A stretch of DNA of 64,000 nt from 13-2-20CM-66-19 sp963760225 (GCA_963760225.1 CAVXCD010000001.1:310001-374000); one strand, 5' to 3'. Counted from the stretch's first letter, positions 48,870 to 60,259 are shown. Translations and numbers: made by a program. The notes: generated by a model from the sequence alone, not told the origin.

Positions 48870-50234
48870 ATGACAAGCCCACCGGCCGCACTCGCCTCGC
48901 TCGTTGTCGCGCTCGCACTGGCGCTCGCAGCGCTCAGCCCTCCCGCCGCGGCGCAGGCGCCCAGGAGTTTTCTCGGCGTGGGTCTTAAGGATCTGCCCGG
49001 CACGGCCGGCGCCCAGGTGGGCGTCATCGCCGCGGGTAGCCCCGCGGCGCAGACCGGTGTGCAGGTCGGGGACATCATCGTGGCCGTTGGCGGGCGCTCG
49101 GCCGCGAATACCGCGGCGGTGGTGAGCGCGCTCGCGGCGCTCGCGCCGGGACAGCGCGCCGAGCTGTCGGTGCTGCGCGCCGGGCGGCCGCTGCAGCTGC
49201 ACGCGCTCATGGGCGCAGCGCCCGCGGCTCAGCCGGCGGCCGAGGCAGCGCCGCCTGGCACGCCCGCTTCAGCGGTGTCGACTGCGCCGCTCAAAGTCTC
49301 CGGCTACACGACGTTCAGCGATCCTGCGGAGCACGCCTTCACCGTGCAGGTGCCCTCCGGCTGGCACACCGTGGGCGCGCTCACCCGGCGCGGCGCGCTC
49401 GAGATCAGCCCGTTCGTGCGGGCGTTGTCGCCCGATCGCATGACGTATCTGATGGTGGGCGAGCCCACGCTCCTCTCGTACACGCCGCCCAATGCGACCA
49501 CGCGGCGCCTTGGCTGGCGCGAGGGCTCGCTGCACGACGCCGGCCTGGGCGGAGTCACCATGCTGCTGCACTACATCGCGGGTGCACAGTTCGCGCAGCT
49601 CTACGGGCAGACAGCGCTTTCCGGACTTTGCCCGCAGCTGCGTTTCCAAGCCGCGCAGGAGCGCAACGACTTCGTCGTCGCGGCGGACCAGCTGATCCCG
49701 ACCGTGATTCCTTCAGCCTCCACCGGCGGGGAGGCCACTTTCAATTGCCGCCATGGCGGGCAGCCGATGCAGGTGCGCGTCGATGCAGTGACCCGCACCA
49801 CGCGCGACAACGTGCTGTGGAACGTGATTTTTCTGCGTGCGCTGATCGCCCCAAGCGCTCAGGCGGATGCGGCCTTCGAGGTGCTCAAGCACATGACGCT
49901 CACCTTCAAGTACGACCCTGCCTGGGTACAGCAGCAGAACCAGATGAGCCAGGAGGCCGCCGCGGCGATCAATCAGCGGGCGCAGGCTTCGCTGCGCGCG
50001 CAGCAGGGGATCATCGCCAGCCTCAACGCCACCGATGAGAACTTCTCCGCGATGGACGACATCGTCTCGGGCTACAGCAACTACCGCGATGAGCGCACCG
50101 GCAACGTCTACAAACTGAGCAACACCGATCCGGGCAAGTGGGTGGACGACAGCAGCGGACGCATCGTATCCACGCCCGACGACAATCCGCCACCCTGGGC
50201 AGCGGGCTACAGCCGCCTGACGCGCGTGCCCTGA
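48870..50234 (+). CDS. Exported PDZ-domain protein
   Basis: 454 residues. A signal peptide (cut near PPAAAQA at about 29) precedes a PDZ domain of HtrA type (SFLGVGLKDLPGTAGAQVGVIAAGSPAAQTGVQVGDIIVAVGG, about 33-110). A linker rich in Ala/Pro and a large unassigned C-terminal domain follow. No Ser protease triad is visible, so it is not DegP. It ends with a polar segment NVYKLSNTDPGKWVDDSSG. A possible periplasmic binding or scaffold protein. Confidence 0.75.
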   Translation: MTSPPAALASLVVALALALAALSPPAAAQAPRSFLGVGLKDLPGTAGAQVGVIAAGSPAAQTGVQVGDIIVAVGGRSAANTAAVVSALAALAPGQRAELSVLRAGRPLQLHALMGAAPAAQPAAEAAPPGTPASAVSTAPLKVSGYTTFSDPAEHAFTVQVPSGWHTVGALTRRGALEISPFVRALSPDRMTYLMVGEPTLLSYTPPNATTRRLGWREGSLHDAGLGGVTMLLHYIAGAQFAQLYGQTALSGLCPQLRFQAAQERNDFVVAADQLIPTVIPSASTGGEATFNCRHGGQPMQVRVDAVTRTTRDNVLWNVIFLRALIAPSAQADAAFEVLKHMTLTFKYDPAWVQQQNQMSQEAAAAINQRAQASLRAQQGIIASLNATDENFSAMDDIVSGYSNYRDERTGNVYKLSNTDPGKWVDDSSGRIVSTPDDNPPPWAAGYSRLTRVP

Positions 50235-50242
50235 GCCAGATG

Positions 50243-50264
50243 ATTGACTCTCTGTCGAGTCAAT
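50243..50264. terminator. Inverted repeat between convergent genes
   Basis: ATTGACTC and GAGTCAAT pair perfectly around a six-base loop, between the stops of the PDZ gene and gyrB. There is no T-run, so its terminator role is uncertain. Confidence 0.5.
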
Positions 50265-50298
50265 GAGCTGATCACAACGCGGTTTTAGTGCGAAAAGA

Positions 50299-52716
<2,418 letters not shown>

Positions 52717-52742
52717 GAAGAGGCTCGGTTTTGTGACGCGAC

Positions 52743-52748
52743 ATTATA
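52743..52748 (-). promoter_or_regulatory. Possible -10 box of gyrB
   Basis: TATAAT on the minus strand, 26 bp before the gyrB ATG and overlapping the end of recF. Confidence 0.5.
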
Positions 52749-53802
52749 CCGGTTGCACCCTCCCCTGTACCACGCGGAACTCCCGCTCCGGCGCACCGAA
52801 AAGTCGGGATTCCGGGTGCAGCGAAGTCACCACGAGCTGACATCGAAGACGCATGACCTGGGAGATGAATCGCTGCAGATACTCACCGTCGAGCTCGGCG
52901 GCCGGATCATCCAGGAGCAGCGTCGGATGAATCTGCGTGAGCTCCTTGAGGAGCCGCAGCTGGGCCACCGTCATGGCCACCGCAACGAGTTTCTGCTGCC
53001 CGCGCGAGAGCGCCTCGCGCGCCGCGCGTCCGTGCAGCCGCAGTGTAATGTCCGCGCGGTGAGGACCGGAGTGCGTGACGGCCCGCGCCCGATCGCGCGC
53101 GCGCGAGCTCTCGAGCGCCTCGGCGAGCGTGTGCTCCTGGGTCCATCCCCGCTGGTAGCCGAGCTCCACCGGCACGCCGGCGAGCGCCGCGAGCTCCTCG
53201 CGCCAGTAGGGCTGCAACCGTCCGACGAGCTCCTCGCGGGAGTGCGAGATGGACTCGCCGAGGCGGGCGAGCTCGGGTTCCCACAGCTGCGGATCGGCGC
53301 CGGATCTCAGCGCCGCATTGCGCTGCTTCAGCGCCCGCGTGTACCGAAGCCACGTGTCGATGAACTGAGGTTCCACGTGGAACACGGACCAGTCGAGCCA
53401 GCGACGCCGCCGGTAACCACCCTCCTCGACAAGCCGGTGCACTCCCGGATCGATCACCTGCACGGCAAACGCCCGTGAGAGCTCTGCCAGGGACTCGGCA
53501 CTGCGCCCGCCGATACGGGCCGTTGTCGCCGTGCGGGTCACCTCGAAGCCGATGGTCTCCGGGACGCCGTCCTCCCGGCACGTTCTCCCAATGACTCTTA
53601 AAAGATCCTGTCCATAGCGAATAAGGCGCTCATTGCTCCTTGTGCGAAACGATCGACCGCGCCCGAGCATAAAGGCGGCCTCGAGGATTGATGTCTTGCC
53701 CGATCCGTTGGGGCCGCAGATGAGCGCCAGTCCGGGCGGGATATCGAGTGTCGCCTGCTCGATGCAGCGGACGTTGGCAATCGTGAGCTGACTGAGGCTC
53801 AT
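52744..53802 (-). CDS. recF: DNA replication and repair protein RecF
   Basis: 352 residues from MSLSQLTIANVRC. An SMC-like ABC ATPase that loads RecA at gaps with RecO and RecR. Walker A GPNGSGKTS is at 30-38, the ABC signature is ALSRGQQKLVA, and Walker B is LLLDDPAAELD. A parS-type palindrome at 53370-53383 is embedded in its coding sequence (encodes VFHVEP). A longer upstream frame that reads through the parS cluster is spurious. Confidence 0.95.
   Translation of the reverse strand: MSLSQLTIANVRCIEQATLDIPPGLALICGPNGSGKTSILEAAFMLGRGRSFRTRSNERLIRYGQDLLRVIGRTCREDGVPETIGFEVTRTATTARIGGRSAESLAELSRAFAVQVIDPGVHRLVEEGGYRRRRWLDWSVFHVEPQFIDTWLRYTRALKQRNAALRSGADPQLWEPELARLGESISHSREELVGRLQPYWREELAALAGVPVELGYQRGWTQEHTLAEALESSRARDRARAVTHSGPHRADITLRLHGRAAREALSRGQQKLVAVAMTVAQLRLLKELTQIHPTLLLDDPAAELDGEYLQRFISQVMRLRCQLVVTSLHPESRLFGAPEREFRVVQGRVQPV
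53370..53383. other. parS-like palindrome inside recF
   Basis: GTTCCACGTGGAAC, perfect 14-bp palindrome, same sequence as the five in the recF-dnaN gap. Confidence 0.8.
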
Positions 53803-54186
53803 GCTCTGAAGAACGTGCGGCAGGCGCGCAGGCGAGACTTCGGGTCGTGCGGAGCAAGGCCCGCCACCATCGCGATTCCACCCCCCCGCGCCTGGTCGAC
53901 CCGCATCACCTGTGACCAGCGCATGGTCGCCGACTGGTTTGCCATTTCCCGCCCCGCCCAAAAGTTGCGGCGCCATTCTGCCTGACTGCGCGGCGGTTTC
54001 GCGGAAGGTGTTGCTGCGTTGGCAGTCGCCCGAGCGCCCAGAGCAGCGCGAACTCAGGGGTGCTTTTGGCCCCCGGTGAAGCAGCCTGGTGTGGCAGCGG
54101 CGATGGCCATCGGCGACCCGAGGGACCGGTGGGATGCTGTGCCCGGTGAGCCTCGGCGAGGAGCGCTTGCGAGCAACCCTGGCGTG

Positions 54187-54202
54187 TGTTCCACGTGGAA
54201 CC
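54187..54202. other. parS-like site
   Basis: TGTTCCACGTGGAACC: perfect GTTCCACGTGGAAC core. Confidence 0.85.
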
Positions 54203-54222
54203 GACTTCTCGGGGTGAGGCGG

Positions 54223-54238
54223 TGTTCCACGTGGAACC
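54223..54238. other. parS-like site
   Basis: TGTTCCACGTGGAACC, 36 bp from the previous one and sharing the flank CTCGGGGTG. Confidence 0.85.
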
Positions 54239-54259
54239 CACTCCTCGGGGTGGAAGCGA

Positions 54260-54275
54260 TGTTCCACGTGGAACG
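54260..54275. other. parS-like site
   Basis: TGTTCCACGTGGAACG; 37 bp from the previous one. Confidence 0.85.
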
Positions 54276-54310
54276 ATCCTGAAGTCTGACGATCCTGTAG
54301 CCGACCGCCA

Positions 54311-54326
54311 TGTTCCACGTGGAACC
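54311..54326. other. parS-like site
   Basis: TGTTCCACGTGGAACC. Confidence 0.85.
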
Positions 54327-54348
54327 GCTCTCCCGGTTGGAGACCGGC

Positions 54349-54362
54349 GCTCCACATAGGAC
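54349..54362. other. Degenerate parS-like site
   Basis: GCTCCACATAGGAC keeps ten of fourteen bases; a decayed copy within the cluster. Confidence 0.5.
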
Positions 54363-54377
54363 CTCGGGACGCGGAAG

Positions 54378-54393
54378 CGTTCCACGTGGAACA
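54378..54393. other. parS-like site
   Basis: CGTTCCACGTGGAACA, the last perfect copy before a 460-bp stretch to dnaN. Confidence 0.85.
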
Positions 54394-54854
54394 CCTGAAG
54401 CGACCCGCAGCGATGACGCGACGGCTCCTGTGAGCGAGCCAGGCAGGATCGAGCGCACCTCAGTCGCCGTCGCCACCGCGCGCGTCCAATTGCTGGCCGA
54501 CGGTCAGCGCAACGCCGGTGAACACACGGTGGATCCACAGGACGTCTGTGGGCACCGCGCGAGTGTCAGCGCCAGCGCCCCCCGCGATGCACACGCTCAC
54601 CGAGACCTCTCCACCTCACCCTTGCAGGCGCGTCGACATTTTCCAGTCAGCGCACGGGGCGTCGCCATTGGTTGGCGACGGGGCGACTTTCGCGCGGCGC
54701 GACCGCTCGAGCAGGATCTTGGTGTTTGCTTAAATCGCCTTACGCAGCGGCAGCTGCTCTTCCGCGGGCCGTGCAACGCAGGTCATGCAGGCGCGGCGAA
54801 GCGCCGGGGGAAAATGTCCGGCGGGGAAAATCCCGGCGGTCGAGGGTGAGCGGA

Positions 54855-55955
54855 CTACAGCCGCATCGGCATGACGACGTAGCGCGTATGCGTCGTGCCC
54901 GGCGCGTGGATCAGGCAGCTGCTGTTGGAATCTGTGAGCCCGATCTCGACCTTGTCGCCCTCAATGGCGCCCAGCGCGTCGAGCAGGTAATTCACGTTGA
55001 AGCCGATCTCGACTTCCTCGCCTTTGTAGGAAACCTCGACCTGGTCCTCGGCTTCCTCCTGCTCCGGGTTGTGCGCCTGGAGCGTCAGCAGATCGGGGCG
55101 TGCCGTGAGGCGGATGCCGCGGTATTTCTCGTTGGAAAGGATCGCCGTGCGCTGCAACGCCTGGCGCAGCGTCTCGCGATCCGCTTCGACGCGGCGCGGC
55201 GGACTTGCGGGAATGACTCGCGAGTACTCCGGGAAACGACCATCGATCAGCTTCGAAGTGAAGCGAATGTCGCCGATCTTGGCCCGAACGTGATTTGTGC
55301 CAACGGCCAGCTCGATCTCTCCCTCGGTGCCGAGGATCCTCTGCAGCTCCAGTACCCCCTTACGCGGCACGATCACCTGGTGGGTCGAGCGGGCCTGGCC
55401 GCTCGCCAGCTCCATCTCGGCGAGCGCCAGGCGATGACCGTCGGTGGCCACGGCGCGCAGCGCCTTGCCGTCGGTCTCGAGCAGCAGCCCGTTCAGGTAA
55501 TAGCGCACATCCTGCTGCGCCATCGAGAAATGTGTCTTGTCGATCAGGCGGCGGAACTCTCCCTGCGCGAGGTTGAGGGTCTGCTGCGCGTTGATCTCCT
55601 CGACCACCGGAAACTCCGCCGCCGGCAGGCTCGAGAGCGTGAAGCGGCTGCGCCCGGCGCGCACCGAGACGCGCTCCCCGTCGGTGCTCAAGGTCACACT
55701 CGCCTTGTCCGGCAGGGAGCGGAAAATATCGAGCAGCTTGCGGCCCGGCACGGTGATGTCCCCGGGCTGCTGCACGCTCGCCGTGCTGGTCGCCACGAGT
55801 TCCACTTCGAGATCGGTACCCGTGACGTTCAGGTGATTGTCGCGTGCTGCGAGTAGCACGTTCGCGAGCACCGGCATGGTCTGCCGGCGCTCCACGACAC
55901 CGATGACACTTTGCAGTGGAGCGAGCAGGTCTTCGCGCGTGGCGGTGAGCTTCAT
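54855..55955 (-). CDS. dnaN: DNA polymerase III beta subunit (sliding clamp)
   Basis: 366 residues forming the three-domain half of the dimeric ring that tethers polymerase to DNA. Standard start MKLTATREDLLAPLQSVIGVVERRQTMPVLANVLL and ending HTRYVVMPMRL. The clamp-binding pocket lies in the C-terminal region. Transcribed with dnaA from the left-going origin side. Confidence 0.97.
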   Translation of the reverse strand: MKLTATREDLLAPLQSVIGVVERRQTMPVLANVLLAARDNHLNVTGTDLEVELVATSTASVQQPGDITVPGRKLLDIFRSLPDKASVTLSTDGERVSVRAGRSRFTLSSLPAAEFPVVEEINAQQTLNLAQGEFRRLIDKTHFSMAQQDVRYYLNGLLLETDGKALRAVATDGHRLALAEMELASGQARSTHQVIVPRKGVLELQRILGTEGEIELAVGTNHVRAKIGDIRFTSKLIDGRFPEYSRVIPASPPRRVEADRETLRQALQRTAILSNEKYRGIRLTARPDLLTLQAHNPEQEEAEDQVEVSYKGEEVEIGFNVNYLLDALGAIEGDKVEIGLTDSNSSCLIHAPGTTHTRYVVMPMRL

Positions 55956-56131
55956 GGAGTTCGACTCTCTTCCGGAGACATCTGTATCAGACAGAAGATT
56001 CTCTTATTGTTAAGACTATAGAGCGTGATGGTAACGGGTATAAGAAAACTTTCCATGCGCTATCAGGCAGCTGCAGCGCTTTTGCTCGGGCACAAAGCCG
56101 CGAACGAGTTGACCAACTGCTGTGTGCCGCT

Positions 56132-56140
56132 TGTGGATAA
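56132..56140 (-). promoter_or_regulatory. DnaA box
   Basis: TGTGGATAA, that is a perfect TTATCCACA on the minus strand. Confidence 0.85.
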
Positions 56141-56142
56141 CT

Positions 56143-56151
56143 TTATCCACA
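56143..56151 (+). promoter_or_regulatory. DnaA box
   Basis: Perfect TTATCCACA, inverted relative to the first with 2 bp between them. Confidence 0.85.
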
Positions 56152-56186
56152 GCTTCGTGCACAGCAAATGCGCGTCACTACACACA

Positions 56187-57515
56187 TCAACCCGCCAGGG
56201 TTCTCAACAGGTTTGAGTAGTCTTCCTTGATGCGCTGCTCGCTGTCGCGCAGGCTCTTGATGCGCTTGCAGGCGTGCAGCACGGTGGTGTGATCGCGCCC
56301 GCCGAAAGCATCGCCGATCTCCGGCAGGCTGTGGCTGGTGAGCTCCTTGGCGAGCGCCATCGCCACCTGCCGCGGCCGCGCCACCGAGCGGCTGCGCCGC
56401 TTGGACAGCAGGTCCGCCATGCGCACCTTGTAGTAATCCGCGACGGTCTTCTGGATGTTGTCGATGGTGACCAGTTTCGCCTGCAGCGACAGCAGATCCT
56501 TGAGCGCTTCCTTGGTGAATTCCAGTGTGATCACGTGCCCGGTGAAGCGCGAGTTGGCGATCACCCGGCGCAGCGCGCCCTCGAGCTCGCGCACGTTGGA
56601 GCGGATGCGCTTGGCGATGAAGAATGCCACTTCCTCCGGCAGGAGGACGCCGACGGCCTGCGCCTTGGTCATGAGGATCGCCACGCAGGTCTCGAGCTCC
56701 GGCGGCTCGATCGCCACGGTGAGTCCCCAGCCGAAGCGCGATTTGAGCCGCTCCTCCAGGCCCTCGACCTCCTTCGGGTAACGGTCGCAGGTGAGGATCA
56801 CCTGGTGCTGCCCTTCGAGCAGCTCGTTGAAAGTGTGGAAGAACTCCTCCTGCGAGCGCTCCTTGCCGGCAAAAAACTGGATGTCGTCGATCAGCAGTGC
56901 ATCGAGCGAGCGGTAGGCGGTCTTGAACTCGTTCATCGAGTTGTGCTGCAGCGCGCGCACCATGTCGCCGACGAAGCGCTCGGAGTGCACGTAGGCGATG
57001 CGCGCCTCGGCGTCGCGCTGCTTGATGTGGTGCGCGATGGCGTGCATCAGGTGCGTCTTGCCGAGGCCGACACCGCCGTACAGGAACAGCGGGTTATAGG
57101 CGCTGCCGGGATTCTCCGCGACCTGCACCGCCGCCGCCTTGGCCAGCTGGTTGCTCTTGCCCTCGACGAACGAGGCGAAGGTGAAATCCGCGTTGAGCCG
57201 CGCACCGACCACCAGGCCTTCCGCGCGCCGCGGCGGCAGCGCCGCGGCCGGCGCACCGCGCAGCGGCGTGCTGCGCGAGCCGACCTCGACGGTCACGATG
57301 GGCGTATCGCCGGTGCTCTCATCGCGCAGCAGCTCGCCGATGCGCGGCAGCAGGTTGGCATTGATCCAGTCGACCACGAAGCGGTTAGGGGCGAGCAGCT
57401 TCAGCGCGCCGTTGCCCTCCATGGCCTGCAGCGGCCGCACCCAGGTGTTGAACTGCTGCTCCGGAAGCTCCGCCTCCAACGCGCCCATGCAGCGAGTCCA
57501 AAGCGACGCTTCCAC
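56187..57515 (-). CDS. dnaA: Replication initiator DnaA
   Basis: 442 residues. Domain I is N-terminal (SLWTRCMGALEAELPEQQFNTWVRPL). The AAA+ domain has Walker A GGVGLGKTHL, Walker B LLIDDIQFF and sensor 2. The C-terminal HTH carries the signature FGGRDHTTVLHACK. It binds TTATCCACA boxes to open the origin. Two such boxes lie just downstream, 36 bp beyond its stop. Confidence 0.98.
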   Translation of the reverse strand: MEASLWTRCMGALEAELPEQQFNTWVRPLQAMEGNGALKLLAPNRFVVDWINANLLPRIGELLRDESTGDTPIVTVEVGSRSTPLRGAPAAALPPRRAEGLVVGARLNADFTFASFVEGKSNQLAKAAAVQVAENPGSAYNPLFLYGGVGLGKTHLMHAIAHHIKQRDAEARIAYVHSERFVGDMVRALQHNSMNEFKTAYRSLDALLIDDIQFFAGKERSQEEFFHTFNELLEGQHQVILTCDRYPKEVEGLEERLKSRFGWGLTVAIEPPELETCVAILMTKAQAVGVLLPEEVAFFIAKRIRSNVRELEGALRRVIANSRFTGHVITLEFTKEALKDLLSLQAKLVTIDNIQKTVADYYKVRMADLLSKRRSRSVARPRQVAMALAKELTSHSLPEIGDAFGGRDHTTVLHACKRIKSLRDSEQRIKEDYSNLLRTLAG

Positions 57516-57630
57516 GCGCGTTGCCTCCGCGACGTTTCTTGTGAACGTTAAGGAATGGGGCCGCGCAGTCTATACCGATCGCGCCGCGCGCTGAAGCCGC
57601 CACGCGCGTGCGCTTCGCGTGCGCTTTGTA

Positions 57631-57659
57631 TTGACACCTTGATGCTCAACGGCTTAGCC
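57631..57659 (+). promoter_or_regulatory. Promoter of rpmH-rnpA
   Basis: A perfect -35 TTGACA (57631-57636), a 17-bp spacer, and a weak -10 TTAGCC (57654-57659), 49 bp before the rpmH ATG. Confidence 0.55.
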
Positions 57660-57707
57660 TTGCCGCCCTTTTTTTGACAGCAGCACATTGCCCACGGAGC
57701 CGACGCG

Positions 57708-57842
57708 ATGAAGCGGACCTACCAGCCGAGCAAGGTGCGTCGCAAGCGCACTCACGGGTTCCGTGCGCGCATGGCCACCAAGGGCGGCCGCAGAGTGCTG
57801 GCGCGCCGGCGCGCCAAGGGCCGGCGCAAGCTGATACCCTAG
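57708..57842 (+). CDS. rpmH: 50S ribosomal protein L34
   Basis: 44 residues, extremely basic: MKRTYQPSKVRRKRTHGFRA at the start and RRRAKGRRKLIP at the end, the universal L34 sequence. It is an rRNA-binding protein of the large subunit. It is divergent from dnaA across a 192-bp gap. GGAG precedes the ATG. Confidence 0.98.
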   Translation: MKRTYQPSKVRRKRTHGFRARMATKGGRRVLARRRAKGRRKLIP

Positions 57843-57910
57843 CGCCGTACTGATGCGCTTGCGCCCGAGAGCGGCGCAGCGTCATCGCAGCAACCCTTAA
57901 ATTTCGCGCG

Positions 57911-58282
57911 ATGCCTGGGCGGCTCACACTGCCGGCGCGACTTCGCCTGCGGCGCAAGCGCGATTTCGATGCCGCCTACGCGCGCGGACGGCGCATGAGT
58001 GACGGATTTTTCGCAGTGACGGCGAGTTCGAACCAAGCGGGCGCCCCGCGCCTGGGACTGGCGGTGGCGGTGCGCGCGGCCGGTGGCGCGGTCGGCCGCA
58101 ACCGCCTGCGCCGCATCATCCGCGAGTCCTTCCGCTTGCATCAGCGCGAGCTGCCGGCGGTGGATCTGGTGGTGAGTGCGCGGTCGGCGGCCCGCGGCGC
58201 GAGCGGCCCGGCGCTGCGCGCCAGCCTCGAGGCGCTGTGGAGAAAAGTAGGCGAACAATGCGCCACGTCGCAGTCTTCCTGA
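57911..58282 (+). CDS. rnpA: Ribonuclease P protein component
   Basis: 123 residues. The protein subunit of RNase P, which trims the 5' ends of pre-tRNAs with its RNA partner. Motifs: LRRKRDFDAAYARGRR, then the RNR box GRNRLRRIIRESFR. It overlaps yidD by 25 bp. The usual RnpA order after rpmH. Confidence 0.95.
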   Translation: MPGRLTLPARLRLRRKRDFDAAYARGRRMSDGFFAVTASSNQAGAPRLGLAVAVRAAGGAVGRNRLRRIIRESFRLHQRELPAVDLVVSARSAARGASGPALRASLEALWRKVGEQCATSQSS

Positions 58283-58512
58283 TCCGCCTCTACCAATGGA
58301 CCGTGAGCCCGCTTCTCGGGCCGCGCTGCCGCTTCTACCCGAGCTGCTCGCACTACGCGCTCGAGGCTGTGCAGCGCTTTGGCGTACTGCGCGGCGGCTT
58401 CCTGGCGCTGCGGCGGTTGCTGCGCTGTCACCCCTGGCAGCCCGGCGGCTTCGATCCGGTGCCGCAGCGCTGCGTTTCGCTGCTGCGCGCCCCGCATGCC
58501 CATGAAGAATAA
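58258..58512 (+). CDS. yidD: Membrane protein insertion efficiency factor YidD
   Basis: 84 residues. Signatures IRLYQWTVSPLLGPRCRFYPSCSHYALEAV and RCHPWQPGGFDPVP with three conserved Cys. A membrane-associated amphipathic helix protein that helps YidC-dependent insertion. It begins inside rnpA and overlaps the yidC start by 11 bp. Confidence 0.95.
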   Translation: MRHVAVFLIRLYQWTVSPLLGPRCRFYPSCSHYALEAVQRFGVLRGGFLALRRLLRCHPWQPGGFDPVPQRCVSLLRAPHAHEE

Positions 58513-60259
58513 TCTGCGCCTGTACCTGTGGGGCGCGCTCGCGCTGCTGCTGTTCTACGACTACCAGACCTGGATGCGCGACTACGCGCCGCCGCCCGCG
58601 CTCAACTCGTCCGCTGAGCAGCACGGCGTCGCGGGCGCGCCGGCGAGTGATCTCGGTAATCGCATCCCGCAGCTGCCGTCCGCAGGCACGGCGGCAGGTG
58701 GGGCCGCCGCCACCGCGTCGCCGAGCGCCACCGCGTCGCCGAGCGCCACCGCCGGCGCTGCCCCAGCCGCCGCGGATGCGACCACGGCCGCGCCGGGCGC
58801 CGCCGCCCTCGCGGCCCCCGCAGCCGCGGCGCCCGCCGTGCACGTGCGCACCGACGTGCTCGACGTCGACATCAGCACCCAGGGCGGCACCCTCGAGCGG
58901 GCGGACCTGCTCGCCTACCCGAGAGTGAAGGGCGAGGTGACGCCGGTGCGCCTGGAGGATCACGACGATCCGCAGTCGCTCTACCTGCTGCAGTCGGGAC
59001 TCACCGGCCCGGCGCCCGGGGAATACCCGACGCACATCGCGACCTACACCAGCGAGCGCAGCGACTACGTGCTCGACGGTGCCAGTGAGCTCCGGGTGCC
59101 GCTGCGCTGGAGCGCGGATGGCATCACGGTCACCAAGACGTTCGTGTTCCGGCGCGGGCGCTACAACATCGGCCTCGACTACCAGGTGGAGAACCACGGC
59201 AGCACGCCGTGGAGCGCGCACCCCTACGTGCAGATCCTGCGCAACGACCCGCCCACCAAGCGCTCGTACTTCAACGTCACGAGCTACGCGTTCCACGGCC
59301 CGGCGCTCTGGGACGGCACCAAGTACCGCAAGCTCAGCACCACCGATGCGCAGGACAGCCATCTGTCGCTCGACGTGCGCGACGGCTGGGTGGCGGCGCT
59401 GCAGCATCATTTCGTCACCGCCCTGGTGCCGCCGCCCGGCGCGCCGTGGCACTTCGGCCTGGAGGTCGCGGGCGACCAGTACCTCTTGTCCGTGGAAGGT
59501 CCTGCGCAGAGCGTGCCGGCCGGCGGCAGCGCGCAGTTCGATGCGACGCTGTTCGTGGGGCCGAAGCTGCAGGCGCAGCTGGAGCAAACCGCGCACGATC
59601 TCGGGCGCGTCGCCGACTACGGCCGCCTGACGGTGCTGGCGATGCCGCTGTTCTGGTTGCTCGCGAAGGTGTACGCGCTCACCGGCAACTGGGGGGTGTC
59701 CATCATCCTGGTGACGTTTCTCCTGAAGCTGCTGTTCTACCCGCTGTCGGAGGCAAGTGGCCGCTCCATGGCCAAGATGAAAGCGCTGCAGCCGCGCATC
59801 AAGAACCTGCAGGAGACCTACGCCGACGATCGCGAGAAGCTCGGCCGCGCCATGATGGAGCTGTACAAGCGCGAGAAGATCAACCCGCTCGCGAGCTGCC
59901 TGCCGGTCGTCATCCAGATCCCGGTGTTCCTCGCCTTCTACTGGGTGCTGCTCGAGAGCGTGGAGATGCGCCAGGCGCCGTTCGCGTTGTGGATCCACGA
60001 CCTGTCGGCGCGCGATCCGCTGTTCATCCTGCCGATCATCATGGCGGGCGCGATGTTCGTGCAGTACAAGTTGAATCCCGCGCCGCCCGACCCGGTGCAG
60101 GCCAAGGTGTTCATGATCATGCCGCTGGTCATGTCGGCCACCTTCGCGTTCTTCCCGGCGGGACTGGTGCTCTACTGGGTGACCAACACCATCCTGTCGA
60201 TCGCGCAGCAGTGGAACATCAACCGCCGCATCGGCGCGCTCGGCGCAAACAAGTCCTGA
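58502..60259 (+). CDS. yidC: Membrane protein insertase YidC
   Basis: 585 residues. Inserts and folds inner-membrane proteins with or without Sec. An N-terminal anchor helix (about 5-20) is followed by a long Ala/Pro/Ser-rich linker (about 50-115) and a large periplasmic beta domain to about 370. The conserved core has five helices (LLAKVYALTGNWGVSIILVTFLLKLLFYPL, and SCLPVVIQIPVFLAFYWVLLESVEM). The linker is unusually Ala-rich. Confidence 0.97.
   Translation: MKNNLRLYLWGALALLLFYDYQTWMRDYAPPPALNSSAEQHGVAGAPASDLGNRIPQLPSAGTAAGGAAATASPSATASPSATAGAAPAAADATTAAPGAAALAAPAAAAPAVHVRTDVLDVDISTQGGTLERADLLAYPRVKGEVTPVRLEDHDDPQSLYLLQSGLTGPAPGEYPTHIATYTSERSDYVLDGASELRVPLRWSADGITVTKTFVFRRGRYNIGLDYQVENHGSTPWSAHPYVQILRNDPPTKRSYFNVTSYAFHGPALWDGTKYRKLSTTDAQDSHLSLDVRDGWVAALQHHFVTALVPPPGAPWHFGLEVAGDQYLLSVEGPAQSVPAGGSAQFDATLFVGPKLQAQLEQTAHDLGRVADYGRLTVLAMPLFWLLAKVYALTGNWGVSIILVTFLLKLLFYPLSEASGRSMAKMKALQPRIKNLQETYADDREKLGRAMMELYKREKINPLASCLPVVIQIPVFLAFYWVLLESVEMRQAPFALWIHDLSARDPLFILPIIMAGAMFVQYKLNPAPPDPVQAKVFMIMPLVMSATFAFFPAGLVLYWVTNTILSIAQQWNINRRIGALGANKS

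Larger units (their letters stand above)
53803..54854. other. 1-kb recF-dnaN gap holding the parS cluster
   Basis: This interval has no credible gene. Long minus-strand frames that cross it are repetitive (HVEH, STWN) because they translate the palindromes. The parS-type sites occupy 54187-54393. I see nothing definable in 53803-54186 and 54394-54854. Confidence 0.7.
55956..56186. other. dnaN-dnaA gap, candidate origin or dnaA-box region
   Basis: 231 bp of lower GC than the surroundings (TTCTCTTATTGTTAAGACT near 55998 is the AT-richest patch). It contains two perfect DnaA boxes facing each other. Origin function is inferred from this and gene order. Confidence 0.55.

Noticed and set aside
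54054..54476. Minus-strand frame rich in HVEH/STWN repeats across the recF-dnaN gap, and the extended recF frame to 54357
   Set aside because: The repeats are translations of the GTTCCACGTGGAAC palindromes; there is no start signal or domain.
54855..57551. Long plus-strand frames antisense to dnaN and dnaA (54672-55856, 56274-57551)
   Set aside because: Typical antisense shadows, rich in Arg/His/Gln.
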